This document shows, piece by piece, positions 37,464 through 46,545 of a stretch of 64,000 bases of DNA (positions are counted from its first letter, which is position 1; every line of letters begins with the position of its first letter). A model generated the notes under the pieces. The model saw only the letters and a list, made by a program, of their open reading frames with translations, ran no database searches and was not told where the DNA came from. The translations under genes and the position numbers were made by a program. Location of the stretch: contig JADJQR010000001.1 of NCBI GenBank assembly GCA_016712675.1, positions 2,666,001 through 2,730,000 on the forward strand, read 5' to 3'. The DNA is from a bacterium. Lineage in GTDB: Bacteria > Krumholzibacteriota > Krumholzibacteriia > LZORAL124-64-63.

Positions 37464-38602
37464 CGCGGCCCGCCATGGCCGTGACCGGCACCGGCGACGG
37501 AGGCCCGCCGGAACAGCGCGAGCGATTCGTCCACGCAGCGGTCCCAATCGAAGGTGCCGGCCCAGAGACGGGCGGCGGCACCCATGCGATCGAGGTAGTC
37601 GCGGTCGCGCAGCAGGAGCAGCGCATGCTCGGCCATCGCCCGCTCGTCGCCGTACGGCACGAGCACGCCCGTCTGGCCGTCGCGCACGGAATCGCGCAAT
37701 CCCGGTGCGTCGGTGGCCACGGCCGGCAGTCCGCAGCAGTTCGCTTCAACCACCGTCAGGCCCCAGCCCTCCTTCGGGCTCGGGTTCAGGAAGACGTGGC
37801 AGCGGTGCAGGGTCCGCACCAGTTCGTCCCAGGGCTGGAAGCCGCGGAACTCCACCTTGTCCTGCAGGCCCAGCCGCGCCGTGAGCGCGCGCAGGCGGCC
37901 CTCGTCCGGGCCGCGTCCCATGATCAGCAGGCGCGCAGCCGGCAGTTCGCGCTGCACCAGGTCGAAGGCGCGGATCGCCACGTCCAGGCTCTTGTAGCGG
38001 CGCAGCCGGCTCCAGCTGACCAGGAGCGGCGTCTCGCTGCGCGGCGGCGGATCGTCCAGGCGGAAGCGCTGGTGCTCAAGCCCGCAGAGAATGGTCGTCA
38101 CGCGTGCCGGATCCACACCGCGGGATACCAGGTCGTCCCGGGTCGAGGGGCTGATGACCTCGAACTCGCAGTGCCGGTAGACGCGGGGCACGAGGCTCTC
38201 GGCAGCGTACACGTAGGTGGCCACCGCCGGATTGGTCTCGCGGTACACCGTCTTGCCGAACAGGTGCGGCACGACGGCCACGACCGGCACCTTCCCGGCA
38301 TACAGTGGCGTGTAGAACGGGACCTTGTTGATGTCCTCGACGATCAGGTCGTAGCGGTTGCGGCGCAACAGCTGCCGCACCAGGGGCGGCACGGCGAAGT
38401 TGGCCACCGCCCAGTGCCCGCGCCGGTGCACCTCGACGCCGTCGACGTTCCCACGCGGTCCGCCGCCAGGGTAGTCGGCGCAGCAGAGATCGACCTGCCA
38501 GCCCCGGCGCACGGCGCCGGCCAGGATATGGTGCAGATGCTGCTCCGCGCCGCCGCTGAGCGGGTCGCCGATGTCGCGCCAGTTGACCGCCAGGATCCTC
38601 AC
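37460..38602 (-). CDS. GT4-family glycosyltransferase
   Basis: 380 aa with the GT-B fold. The acceptor domain has GDPLSGGAEQHLHHI near 12-26. The donor domain has LVSWSRLRRYKSLD, LIMGRGPDEGRL, FLNPSPKEGWGLTVVEANCCGLPAVAT with the E-x7-E motif, and GVLVPYGD. Retaining enzyme using a nucleotide sugar, not further predictable. The GTG start overlaps the upstream methyltransferase stop (GTGA). Confidence 0.9.
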   Translation of the reverse strand: MRILAVNWRDIGDPLSGGAEQHLHHILAGAVRRGWQVDLCCADYPGGGPRGNVDGVEVHRRGHWAVANFAVPPLVRQLLRRNRYDLIVEDINKVPFYTPLYAGKVPVVAVVPHLFGKTVYRETNPAVATYVYAAESLVPRVYRHCEFEVISPSTRDDLVSRGVDPARVTTILCGLEHQRFRLDDPPPRSETPLLVSWSRLRRYKSLDVAIRAFDLVQRELPAARLLIMGRGPDEGRLRALTARLGLQDKVEFRGFQPWDELVRTLHRCHVFLNPSPKEGWGLTVVEANCCGLPAVATDAPGLRDSVRDGQTGVLVPYGDERAMAEHALLLLRDRDYLDRMGAAARLWAGTFDWDRCVDESLALFRRASVAGAGHGHGGPR

Positions 38603-39423
38603 GCACGTGCCCCAGAGTCAGCGCCCGCGCCTGGGTGCCGGCGCGCGATGACGCCGATCGTCGGCGTCGTGTACAGCGACAGGCGACGACGGGCGAACCA
38701 GCGCCGCCAGGCCTCGCCGGCCCGAGCGAGGACCGGGACCGGCTCCGGGTGCATCGGCAGCCGCAGCCCCGCGCGGGTCAGCACGAGTTTGCGCAGCGCA
38801 CGGTACCATAGGCCCGGCACCATCCAGTCGCCGTAGCTGCGGATGACGGTCGTGCCCTGCTCGCGCGCAAGGCGCTCGAGCTGGCCGATCGTGAACTGCG
38901 TCTCCCAGCCGGCGAACCAGCGGTCGAGCGCGATCAGCGCCTGCTTGCCCAGCGTGTAGTAGTGGAACGTCTGCGGGACGTCGACGACCAGGTAGCCGCC
39001 GGGCTTGAGCACGCGTACGTTCTCCCGCAACAGGAACGACGGTTCGCGGAAGTGTTCGAGCAGCCCCTGATGGAAGACCACGTCGAAGCTCGCATCGGGA
39101 AACGGCATGCCCAGCCCGTCGCCACACACGACCTGCACGTCAGCCACTGCCTGCGCGGCCGCCTTGCGCGTGAGCCCCAGCGAACCGGCAACGTAGTCGA
39201 TGGTCACGACCCGGGCGCCGGCCGCGGCCAGCGCGACGGCATCACGTCCGGTGCCGGCACCGACCTCCAGGATCCGCCGTCCGTGCAGGCCACCGGGGCA
39301 GTCGGCGTAGATGGCCGTGATCTCACGTACCATGCGTCCATCGGTGCCATAGACGTCGTCCAGTTCCAGACGGTCGGCCTGTTCCCAGAAGCGCTGCCAG
39401 TGGCCGGGGGTCGAGGCCCTCAT
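38599..39423 (-). CDS. SAM-dependent methyltransferase
   Basis: 274 aa, class I methyltransferase: motif I ILEVGAGTGRDAVAL at 51-65, TIDYVAGSL as motif II, GMPFPDASFDVVFHQGLLEHF as motifs III-IV, LKPGGYLVVDVPQ as motif V. No membrane segment. Acts perhaps on a sugar or lipid intermediate of the locus that follows; the substrate cannot be read. Its ATG overlaps the nusB stop (ATGA), which ties the start of the glycan locus to the nusB transcript. Confidence 0.85.
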   Translation of the reverse strand: MRASTPGHWQRFWEQADRLELDDVYGTDGRMVREITAIYADCPGGLHGRRILEVGAGTGRDAVALAAAGARVVTIDYVAGSLGLTRKAAAQAVADVQVVCGDGLGMPFPDASFDVVFHQGLLEHFREPSFLLRENVRVLKPGGYLVVDVPQTFHYYTLGKQALIALDRWFAGWETQFTIGQLERLAREQGTTVIRSYGDWMVPGLWYRALRKLVLTRAGLRLPMHPEPVPVLARAGEAWRRWFARRRLSLYTTPTIGVIARRHPGAGADSGARA

Positions 39424-39998
39424 GCGGGCTCCCCTCCCGGCGCCGGCGCACTGCGCAGCGGCGTGTCGCCGAAGTCCGCATCGAGGTCCGGTTCGGCGCC
39501 CCCGGCGCCCCCGTCGCCGGACGGCTCATCGGCCGACGCCTCCAGGTCGTCGACCGCGGGCAGCGCACCTGCCTCCAGGCCGGCCAGATCGGGATAGGTC
39601 TCGTGCGCGGCCCGATCGAGCACGCCGTTGACGAAGCCCACGGCCGCGTCCTCGCAGTAGCGGTGGGCCAGTTCGCAGGCCTCGTTGATGACCGCGCGGA
39701 ACGGGACCTCCGGGCTGTGCCGCAGTTCGGTCAGACCCAGCAGGAGGATGCAGCGCTCGAGCGCGCCGACACGGGACGGATCCCAACGCACGCTGATCAG
39801 CGTCCGGAGCCAGCGCTCGGTGTCGGGCCGGTTGGCCTTGACCTTGGCGGCCAGATCGCGCGCGAACGCCACCGTCTCGGGGGCGGATTCCCGGCGAAGC
39901 AGCTGGTCCTCCAGCACCGCCGGTACATCGCCCCCGCCCATCAACGACGCGTACATGGATTGCAGGACGATCTCCCGGCCTTTTCTGCGTTTGCCCAC
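39420..39998 (-). CDS. nusB: Transcription antitermination factor NusB
   Basis: All-helical RNA-binding protein acting with NusE/S10 in rRNA antitermination. The N-terminus (GKRRKGREIVLQSMYASL) is the classic arginine-rich NusB start. ERCILLLGLTEL, VPFRAVINEACELAHRYCED and FVNGVLDR follow. The core is about 145 residues; the extra C-terminal 45 are acidic and proline-rich. The GTG start has GGGGA about 7 nt upstream. In many bacteria nusB follows ribH, as here. It has its own promoter. Confidence 0.92.
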   Translation of the reverse strand: MGKRRKGREIVLQSMYASLMGGGDVPAVLEDQLLRRESAPETVAFARDLAAKVKANRPDTERWLRTLISVRWDPSRVGALERCILLLGLTELRHSPEVPFRAVINEACELAHRYCEDAAVGFVNGVLDRAAHETYPDLAGLEAGALPAVDDLEASADEPSGDGGAGGAEPDLDADFGDTPLRSAPAPGGEPA

Positions 39999-40076
39999 CG
40001 GTATTCCCCTGTCAAAGAACGGCTGCAGGTTGCCGGCAACGCGCCGGGGCCCAGGAATCGGCTTCCCGGCCGGCCA

Positions 40077-40105
40077 AGGATAGCCCCCGACCGGCCGGAT
40101 GACAA
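40077..40105 (-). promoter_or_regulatory. nusB promoter
   Basis: TTGTCA (five of six), 17 nt, TATCCT (four of six) in the 155-nt gap between ribH and nusB. Expected start near 40070, leaving a leader of about 70 nt. This would let nusB and the glycan genes be transcribed independently of the riboswitch-controlled riboflavin genes. Confidence 0.7.
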
Positions 40106-40153
40106 CGAACAGGCGGCCGGCACCGCGCCCGCCGCGGTCCGCCGCGCGAGGAG

Positions 40154-40627
40154 CTAACCCTTCTCCACACCCGCCAGGAAGTCGATCATCTCCAGCGCGG
40201 TCAGGGCGGCGTCGAAGCCCTTGTTGCCCGCCTTGGTGCCCGAACGCTCGAGCGCCTGGTCCAGCGTGTCGGCGGTCACGACCCCGAAGGCCACCGGCAC
40301 GCCGGTTTCCAGGGACACCTGGGCCACGCCCTTGGTGACCTCGGCGGCCACCAGCCCGAAATGGGGGGTGTCGCCCTGGATGACGCAGCCGACGCAGATC
40401 ACCGCCGCGTAGCGACCGGTCTGGGCCAGCTTCTTCGCCGCCAGCGGGATCTCGAACGCGCCCGGCACCCAGGCCGTGTCCACGTTCTCGTCGGCGACGC
40501 CGTGGCGGCGAAGGCAGTCCTCGGCCCCGGCCAGCAGTTCCGTCGTGAAGAAGTCGTTGAAGCGGCTGGCGACGATCGCGATTCGCCGGCCGTGCGCGTC
40601 GAACTTGCCCTCGAACTTGCGGCCCAT
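40154..40627 (-). CDS. ribH: 6,7-dimethyl-8-ribityllumazine synthase
   Basis: Condenses the pyrimidine and the 4-carbon phosphate to lumazine, the penultimate step of riboflavin synthesis; usually a large icosahedral or pentameric assembly. Seen: [57 protein letters not shown] and [24 protein letters not shown]. 157 aa, standard. ATG at 40627 has AAGGAGAGG just upstream. Fourth gene of the riboflavin operon. Confidence 0.96.
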   Translation of the reverse strand: MGRKFEGKFDAHGRRIAIVASRFNDFFTTELLAGAEDCLRRHGVADENVDTAWVPGAFEIPLAAKKLAQTGRYAAVICVGCVIQGDTPHFGLVAAEVTKGVAQVSLETGVPVAFGVVTADTLDQALERSGTKAGNKGFDAALTALEMIDFLAGVEKG

Positions 40628-40684
40628 CGTCCTCTCCTTGCCGGCGCGCCGCGGCGCGCCCGTTGCCCGCGACACGGTCGCGGC

Positions 40685-41914
40685 CTACAGGTGGTCGAGC
40701 AGGTGGCCCAGGCGGGCCTTCTTCGTCTTCAGGTACTCGGCGTTGCGCAGCCCGGGTTCGATCTGCAGGGGCACGCGCCCGGCCAGTTCCAGGCCGTGGC
40801 TCTCCAGCCCCACGATCTTGCGCGGGTTGTTGGTCATCAGCAGCATCCGGCGCACGCCCAGGTCGCGCAGGATCTGCGCGCCCAGGCCGTACTCGCGCAG
40901 GTCGGGCGGGAAGCCGAGGCGCGCGTTGGCCTCGACCGTGTCCGCGCCCTCGTCCTGCAGGCGGTAGGCTTTCATCTTGTTGACCAGGCCGATGCCGCGG
41001 CCCTCCTGGCGCATGTAGAGGAAGACGCCGCTGCCTGCGGCTTCCATCTGGCGCAGGGCAGCTTCCATCTGCTGGCCGCAGTCGCAGCGCAGCGAATGGA
41101 AGAGGTCGCCGGTCATGCACTCGCTGTGCACGCGCACCAGGACCGGCACCTCGGGGTCGATCTGCCCCTTGACCAGCGCCACGTGGGTGGCGCCGTCGAC
41201 GAGCGTCGAGTAGGCGACCATGTGGAACTCGCCGAAGGCCGTCGGCAGCGGCACCTCGGCCTCGCGCCGCACCAGGCGGTCGTGGTGGCGTCGCCAGCGG
41301 ATCAGGTCGGCGATGGACACCAGCTTCAGGCCGTGCTCGGCCGCGATCTCCCGCAGGCGGGGCAGGCGCGCCATCTCGCCGTCATCGTCCATGATCTCGC
41401 AGAGCAGACCTGCCGGGTACAGGCCGGCGGCACGGCAGAGGTCGACCACGGCCTCGGTGTGGCCCGCGCGCTGGAGCACGCCGCCGGGCACCGCCTCCAG
41501 CGGGAAGATGTGCCCGGGCCGCGCCAGGTCCGTCGGATGCGTGGCCGGATCGATGAAGACCTGCACGGTGCGGGCGCGGTCGGCGGCGCTGATCCCGGTC
41601 GTGATCCCGTGCGCCGCATCGATGCTGACGGTGAACCGCGTGCCGAGGGAGGCGGTGTTGCGCGTCACCATCGGATGCACGTCGAGCTCGGCCAGGCGCT
41701 CGCCGGTGGCCGCCAGGCAGACCAGCCCGCGGCCGTGGCGGGCGATGAAATTGACCACCTGCGGCGTGACCTTCTCGGCCGCGACGATGAAGTCGCCCTC
41801 GTTCTCGCGCTCCTCGTCGTCGACGACGATGATGATCTCGCCGCGGCGCAGCGCCTCCAGCGCGACGTCGATACTGTCGATGCCGGCGGTGGCCGGCCCG
41901 GTGTCGGGGTTCAT
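40685..41914 (-). CDS. ribBA: Bifunctional 3,4-dihydroxy-2-butanone-4-phosphate synthase / GTP cyclohydrolase II
   Basis: Two-domain enzyme of 409 aa that makes both precursors of riboflavin. The RibB half (to about 205) has [27 protein letters not shown] and [11 protein letters not shown]. The RibA half has the zinc cysteines in [17 protein letters not shown], followed by [14 protein letters not shown] and RKIVGL. Both halves look complete. ATG in an ATGA overlap with ribE. Confidence 0.96.
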   Translation of the reverse strand: MNPDTGPATAGIDSIDVALEALRRGEIIIVVDDEERENEGDFIVAAEKVTPQVVNFIARHGRGLVCLAATGERLAELDVHPMVTRNTASLGTRFTVSIDAAHGITTGISAADRARTVQVFIDPATHPTDLARPGHIFPLEAVPGGVLQRAGHTEAVVDLCRAAGLYPAGLLCEIMDDDGEMARLPRLREIAAEHGLKLVSIADLIRWRRHHDRLVRREAEVPLPTAFGEFHMVAYSTLVDGATHVALVKGQIDPEVPVLVRVHSECMTGDLFHSLRCDCGQQMEAALRQMEAAGSGVFLYMRQEGRGIGLVNKMKAYRLQDEGADTVEANARLGFPPDLREYGLGAQILRDLGVRRMLLMTNNPRKIVGLESHGLELAGRVPLQIEPGLRNAEYLKTKKARLGHLLDHL

Positions 41915-42603
41915 GGGCGATCCTTCCGCCGCGCGGCGCCGAAGCCCAGCGCGCGCAGTCTCTCGAGGGAGAGCGGGGTCCCGGGAGCCAGCGCCAGACC
42001 TTCCGCATGCGCCGGCCGGCCGGCACCGCGGGCGGCCTTGACCAGCACGTCCATCTCCAGGTTGACCTGTGCACCCGCCGCCAGTGTACCGAGGTTCGTC
42101 ACGGCCAGCGTGTGCGGGATCAGGTTGATCGCAAAGCGGTCCGCGAACGGGCCGGCATCGACGGTCAGGCTCACCCCGTCGACGGCGACCGATCCCTTCG
42201 GCGTCAGATACGCCGCGAGTCCCGCCGGCAGCGCGATCGTGACCAGGCTGCCTCCGCCGCGCGCCTGGCGCACCGCGGTCACGCGGCCGGTGCCGTCGAC
42301 GTGGCCCTGCACGTAGTGGCCGTCCAGTCCGTCGCCGGCGCGCAAGGCCGGCTCCAGGTGCAGGCGACGTCCCGCCTGCCAGTGCCCGAGCGTAGTCAGG
42401 CGCCGCGTCTCGGCGGCGGCCTCCACCGAGAACACGCCCGGGCGCGCCCCGGTGACCGTCAGGCAGATGCCATCCACGGCCACGCTGTCGCCGTCGCGCA
42501 CGGCGGCCGCGGTGCGCGGGGCGGCGATCGCCAACCGCAGCACGTCGCCGCGCGGGGACAGCCCGCGCAGGACGCCGATCTCCCGGATGATGCCGGTGAA
42601 CAT
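41911..42603 (-). CDS. ribE: Riboflavin synthase alpha chain
   Basis: Dismutates two lumazines to riboflavin. Two lumazine-binding repeats are evident: [15 protein letters not shown] with [11 protein letters not shown], and [12 protein letters not shown] with [11 protein letters not shown]. The first residues MFTGI are invariant in the family. 230 aa, slightly long because of a basic C-terminus. Lies 23 nt after ribD. Confidence 0.95.
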   Translation of the reverse strand: MFTGIIREIGVLRGLSPRGDVLRLAIAAPRTAAAVRDGDSVAVDGICLTVTGARPGVFSVEAAAETRRLTTLGHWQAGRRLHLEPALRAGDGLDGHYVQGHVDGTGRVTAVRQARGGGSLVTIALPAGLAAYLTPKGSVAVDGVSLTVDAGPFADRFAINLIPHTLAVTNLGTLAAGAQVNLEMDVLVKAARGAGRPAHAEGLALAPGTPLSLERLRALGFGAARRKDRP

Positions 42604-42626
42604 GCCTGCCTCCCCGTGCGTCGTAC

Positions 42627-43787
42627 CTAGCGCGACACCTGTTCCAGTCTGGCCGCGAACGGCACCCGGTCATGCACGAGCATCGCGTCCCCGGCCAGGG
42701 CTTCGCACCGTGTCAGCGTGAACCCCGGCGACGGCGGCTGCGGCGCCGCGGCCCAGCCCACGCCGTCACCCAGGACGACAGGCGCCACGAACTGGCGCCA
42801 GCGGTCCACCACGCCGGCCGCGAGCAGGGCCGCCGAGAGGGCGGGCCCGCCTTCGAAGAGCAGCGTGCATAGGCCGCGCGCGCGCAGCGCGGCCAGGGCC
42901 GCGCGCAGGTCCAGGCGCCCAGCCTGCTCGCGGCAGAAGACGACCTCGCCCCCGGCGGCAGCCACGGCTTCCAGGTTCGGGGAGCGCCGGGCATTCTCGC
43001 CGGCGACGACCAGGAACGGCGCCCGGCCCAGCCCGCCGCTCCAGCTCAGGTCCGTGTCCAGGCAGACGGCCACCGGCTCGGCCGCGGGCACGCCCGGCAG
43101 CCCGTCCGCCAGTCGACCGTCCAGGCGCGGGCGGTCGGCCCGCGCGGTGCCCTCCCCGATCACGACGGCATCGGACCAGCGACGGCGTTCATGCACGAAC
43201 CGGCGTGCGGGTTCGCCGGTCAGGTAGACCGGCGAAGCGGCGTCGCGCGACGCCGCCGGCGGCGCGAAGCGCCCGTCGAGCGAGACGGCCGACTTCAGCT
43301 CCACGAACGGCCGCTGGAAGCCGTCCGTGACCGCGAACGGCCACACGAGATCCAGGGCGGCGGCCGCGCCGGTGCCGATCCGCACATCCAGCCCATGCTC
43401 CCGCAGGTAGCGGCAACCGCCGCCTTTGACCAGGGGGTTGGGGTCCCGCATGGCGACGACCACGTGCGTGACTCCGGAGCCGGCGACCGCCGGCGCGCAG
43501 GGTGGCGTGTGTCCGGTGTGGTTGCAGGGCTCAAGCGTGACGTACAACGTGGCGCCACGGGCCTGGTCGCCGGCCTCGGTCAGAGCGAGAGTCTCGGCGT
43601 GCGGCGTACCGGGTCCCCGATGCGCCCCGCGCCCGACGATGCGGCCATCGCGGACGACCACGGCACCGACCGGCGGATTCGGCCACGGGCGCACCGGGAC
43701 CGACGCCGCCAGCCGCAGGGCCTCGGCCATGAAGGCGCCATCGCCGTCGGCGGTGTTGGTCAGGAAGGCGTTCTCGCGCTCCACCAT
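42627..43787 (-). CDS. ribD: Bifunctional diaminohydroxyphosphoribosylaminopyrimidine deaminase / 5-amino-6-(5-phosphoribosylamino)uracil reductase
   Basis: Catalyses the second and third steps of riboflavin synthesis. The N-terminal deaminase has the zinc site H63-A-E65 with C88 and C97 ([14 protein letters not shown]). The C-terminal reductase has [26 protein letters not shown] and [14 protein letters not shown]. 386 aa. The frame is open back to 43898, but that would overlap the riboswitch aptamer, so I use the ATG at 43787 with GGAG close upstream (GTG at 43784 has better spacing). First gene of the operon, controlled by the FMN riboswitch. Confidence 0.93.
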   Translation of the reverse strand: MVERENAFLTNTADGDGAFMAEALRLAASVPVRPWPNPPVGAVVVRDGRIVGRGAHRGPGTPHAETLALTEAGDQARGATLYVTLEPCNHTGHTPPCAPAVAGSGVTHVVVAMRDPNPLVKGGGCRYLREHGLDVRIGTGAAAALDLVWPFAVTDGFQRPFVELKSAVSLDGRFAPPAASRDAASPVYLTGEPARRFVHERRRWSDAVVIGEGTARADRPRLDGRLADGLPGVPAAEPVAVCLDTDLSWSGGLGRAPFLVVAGENARRSPNLEAVAAAGGEVVFCREQAGRLDLRAALAALRARGLCTLLFEGGPALSAALLAAGVVDRWRQFVAPVVLGDGVGWAAAPQPPSPGFTLTRCEALAGDAMLVHDRVPFAARLEQVSR

Positions 43788-43885
43788 CGCTCCGATCGCG
43801 GGGCGGGTCGGCGAGAGGCAGGCGCGTGGAAACGCTGCCGCAGCGGCGTCCGGACAGACGGACGCGCGGCATCGTTCCGAACCGC

Positions 43886-44014
43886 CAACTTCTCCCATCC
43901 AGACTTTGACTGTCGGCCCCGGAGTTCCACCGGATCAGCCTGCCGCGCCAGGGAGGCACCGCAGGGTCGCGGGCTATGACCGCCGGTGGGGAATTCCACC
44001 CCGCCCCGAAGTTG
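43886..44014 (-). promoter_or_regulatory. FMN riboswitch (RFN element)
   Basis: The aptamer is closed by a perfect 7-bp P1 (CAACTTC with GAAGTTG). Conserved blocks on the minus strand are GGCGGTCATAGCCCGCGA, GATCCGGTGG and CCGACAGTCAAAGTC followed by GGATGGGAGA. All match the RFN consensus. It lies about 100 nt before ribD and is expected to shut off the riboflavin genes when FMN is high. The downstream stretch has a perfect 7-bp hairpin (43846-43865) but no T tract, so control is more likely at translation than by an intrinsic terminator. Confidence 0.95.
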
Positions 44015-44021
44015 AGGCTCG

Positions 44022-44042
44022 CGGCCGGCATCGGGCCGGCCG
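44022..44042 (-). other. Hairpin in ribD leader, 5' of the aptamer
   Basis: GGCCGGC and GCCGGCC flank a short loop just upstream of the FMN aptamer in the predicted leader. It has no T tract. Its role, if any, is unknown; it may simply insulate aptamer folding. Confidence 0.4.
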
Positions 44043-44060
44043 TTGAGAATGTCGGACCAA

Positions 44061-44089
44061 AACGTAGGTTCGGCCGGTCACCGCGTCAA
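44061..44089 (-). promoter_or_regulatory. ribD operon promoter
   Basis: TTGACG (five of six), 17 nt, TACGTT. The start would be near 44054, about 40 nt before the FMN aptamer, exactly where a riboswitch leader should begin. The gap between the unknown gene and ribD (345 nt) is accounted for by this promoter, the small hairpin, the aptamer and the expression platform. Confidence 0.65.
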
Positions 44090-44132
44090 GGCAAGGTCCG
44101 CGTTCGGCGGCCTGCCCCGACCCGGGACCCGC

Positions 44133-45470
44133 TCACCCGTCACGGCGGGACCGCAGCAGCTTCGGTGCCGGCACCGGCAGCCCAGCCGCCTCCAGGCGGC
44201 GCCAGGCCGCGCCGTAGAACTCCTCGGCGGGCACGCGCGCGTAGCCGAGCTTGATGTCGTGGACGGGCTCACCCAGCACCAGGCGCCAGTGGTTGAGGAC
44301 CGTCGGGACCGTGGCCCCCGGCTCGTACTGCACCAGTCGGCGGTGCGAGCTGCTCAGGTTGACGATCGGGTCGTTGCGCTTGGCCGCGAAGTGGATCAGG
44401 TCGAAGATACGCTCGTCGCTGACCAGCGGGCGTTCGTCCAGGTCCATGAACCTGTCCTGGATCCGCCCGGCCAGCCACGTGTCGTAGCCGCCCCAGGTCA
44501 GGTCCAGGAGGTACTTGTCGTAGGTGTCGATGCCGTCCATCAGGAAGGCGCCCAGCAGCGCGTCGTAGCCATAGCTGGCCGCCACCCAGATCAGGGCCAG
44601 GTCGTCGCAGACCCCGTCGCCGAGGCGCCGCCGGAAGTAGGCCTGGTCGTGGTCCGGAAAGCGGTAGGCCGCGCGCGGGTCGCGGCAGATCACGCCGACG
44701 TCCCGCAACTCGCGGAGATGATCCTCTTCCAGCACCGTGGCACCGGGATCGGCCAGGCCGCAAAGCTCGAACTTGGCGCGGTCGACGATGAGGATGTCGC
44801 CGCCGCCGACGTTGAAGGGGTGGCCGGCGAACGTGCGCTTGTGCTGCATCATCGCCGTGCGCCGGTGCTGCCAGTCGTCCATGAACCCGGCCAGCACCAT
44901 GCCGGTGCAGAAGGCGCGCGTGTCCACTTCGTGGCCGGCCAGGAACTCGACCCCCAGCGGCGGCGCCCCGTCGACTTCCAGGCGCAGGCGCGGCTGGTCG
45001 CAGCCTGCCAGCAGCCATTGGCCGAAGCGGACGACCAGCGCTCCCCGCCGCTCGCGCACCTGCAGGCCGCGGAGGTTGGGGTCCACGCGCTCGAGCACCG
45101 AGAGCACGCGCTCGAAGGTCGCGTCGGGGAACTGGAGCGAAGTGCCGAACTCGTCCGTGAACCAGCCGTGGCCGTTCTGTGCGCGGCCCACGACCGACTG
45201 CGGCAGCAGGTCGCCGAGCACACGCGGGGTGACCGAGAAGTTCTGGCTGAGCAGGAAGTCGTAGTCCAGGGCGGTCAGGCGCTCGAACACCTCGCGGTCG
45301 CGACGGATGTCCATGACGCGCACGGCCGGCCCGCGCTCGCGCTCACGCCGCCCGGCACGATCGCCGTCGCGGCTGTCCCAGCGCCCGGGAGTGTCGCGGC
45401 CCACGGCGCGGTCGAGCACCTCCGGCAGGCCAGGCACGCGTCCCCGACGCCGCGGGCCGCCGCGCCGCAC
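44133..45470 (-). CDS. Protein of unknown function downstream of ftsY
   Basis: I do not recognise this family. The frame gives 445 aa from a GTG at 45470, 13 nt after ftsY. The first 50 residues are Arg/Gly-rich and doubtful; an ATG at 45314 gives 393 aa starting MDIRRDREVFERL. The rest looks like a genuine soluble globular protein, with no signal peptide or membrane segment. It is rich in Asp, Trp and Tyr, with stretches such as FLLSQNFSVTPRVLGDLLPQ, DDWQHRRTAMMQHKRTFAGH, WGGYDTWLAGRIQDRF and DLIHFAAKRNDPIVNLSSS. Codon use matches neighbours. It ends the selA-smc-ftsY unit, just before the riboflavin promoter. Confidence 0.75.
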   Translation of the reverse strand: MRRGGPRRRGRVPGLPEVLDRAVGRDTPGRWDSRDGDRAGRRERERGPAVRVMDIRRDREVFERLTALDYDFLLSQNFSVTPRVLGDLLPQSVVGRAQNGHGWFTDEFGTSLQFPDATFERVLSVLERVDPNLRGLQVRERRGALVVRFGQWLLAGCDQPRLRLEVDGAPPLGVEFLAGHEVDTRAFCTGMVLAGFMDDWQHRRTAMMQHKRTFAGHPFNVGGGDILIVDRAKFELCGLADPGATVLEEDHLRELRDVGVICRDPRAAYRFPDHDQAYFRRRLGDGVCDDLALIWVAASYGYDALLGAFLMDGIDTYDKYLLDLTWGGYDTWLAGRIQDRFMDLDERPLVSDERIFDLIHFAAKRNDPIVNLSSSHRRLVQYEPGATVPTVLNHWRLVLGEPVHDIKLGYARVPAEEFYGAAWRRLEAAGLPVPAPKLLRSRRDG

Positions 45471-45483
45471 ACCGCGGCGCTGG

Positions 45484-46545
45484 TCAGCGCGCGGTCGGCG
45501 CATCGTCGTCGCGCAGGGCGCCGGCCGCACCTTCGCCCGACCAGTCGGCGAACAGCGCGTCGACGAACACCTCAGGGTCGAACGCGGCCAGGTCATCCAC
45601 CTTCTCGCCCATCCCGACCCACTTGACCGGCAGGCCCAGCGTCTCGGCGATGGCCACGACGATGCCGCCCTTGGCCGTGCCGTCCAGCTTGGTGAGCACC
45701 AGGCCGTCGACCGGGATCGTCTCGGCGAACACCTTCGCCTGCTGCAGCCCGTTCTGGCCGGTGTTGGCGTCCACCACCAGCAGGGTCTCGGGGTCGCGAC
45801 CGGTCTTGCGCCGGATCACGCGCGCCACCTTGCCGAGTTCGTCCATCAGGTTGGTCTTGGTGTGCAGACGCCCGGCGGTGTCGATGATGACCACATCCGC
45901 TCCGCGGGCCGTGGCGGCGCTCAGCGCATCGAAGGCGACCGCTGCCGGGTCGGCGTTCTGGCCCTGCCGCACGCACTCGACGCCGACGCGCCCGGCCCAC
46001 ACCACCAGCTGTTCGACCGCCGCCGCGCGGAAGGTGTCGCCGGCAGCCAGCAGCACGTTGTTCCCGTCCGCCTTCAGGCGGTGCGCCAGCTTGGCGATGG
46101 TCGTGGTCTTGCCCGTCCCGTTCACGCCGACCACGAAGATCACGCGCGGACCGGCGGCAGGCGCTTCTTGGACGGGAACCGCAGCCGGCCGCGCGCCGTG
46201 CTTTCCCTTGGCCTTCGGCGCCTCGGCGTCGCCCTCCCAGCTGACCGGGCGCAGGCGCGGCCTGGCGTCGGTGAGGATCGCCAGCACGTCAGCGCGGATC
46301 ACCGCCAGCACGGAGTCCAGCGTGGCCTCGCCGCCTTCCTCCTTCAACCGCTTCTCGATGTTGCGGGTGATGGCCACGGCGGACGCCACGCCCATGTCCG
46401 CGCCGATCAGCAGCTCCTCGATGCGGTCGAGCGTGTCCTGGTCCAGGCGCACGCGGTTACCGAAGAGGCTCTGCAGACGACCGACGACCCCGTCGCGAGT
46501 CTTCTTGAGGCCGCTGCGGAAGCGGTCCAGGACGCCCTTGATCAC
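45484..46545 (-). CDS. ftsY: Signal recognition particle receptor FtsY
   Basis: SRP-receptor GTPase that delivers ribosome-nascent-chain complexes to the membrane. N domain (helical, to about 95) then G domain: G1 GVNGTGKTTT at 140-149, DTFRAAAVEQL, G3 DTAGRLHTK, G4 TKLDGTAKGG, and GMGEKVDDLAAFDPEVF at the end. No long acidic A domain. About 35 Ala/Pro/Lys-rich residues are inserted between the N and G domains (around 100-132), where most FtsY have only a few. 353 aa. GTG start in a GTGA overlap with smc. Confidence 0.95.
   Translation of the reverse strand: MIKGVLDRFRSGLKKTRDGVVGRLQSLFGNRVRLDQDTLDRIEELLIGADMGVASAVAITRNIEKRLKEEGGEATLDSVLAVIRADVLAILTDARPRLRPVSWEGDAEAPKAKGKHGARPAAVPVQEAPAAGPRVIFVVGVNGTGKTTTIAKLAHRLKADGNNVLLAAGDTFRAAAVEQLVVWAGRVGVECVRQGQNADPAAVAFDALSAATARGADVVIIDTAGRLHTKTNLMDELGKVARVIRRKTGRDPETLLVVDANTGQNGLQQAKVFAETIPVDGLVLTKLDGTAKGGIVVAIAETLGLPVKWVGMGEKVDDLAAFDPEVFVDALFADWSGEGAAGALRDDDAPTAR

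Noticed and set aside
43846-43865. A perfect hairpin between the FMN aptamer and ribD as an intrinsic terminator
   Set aside because: No T tract follows it, so it is at most part of a translational or Rho-dependent platform.
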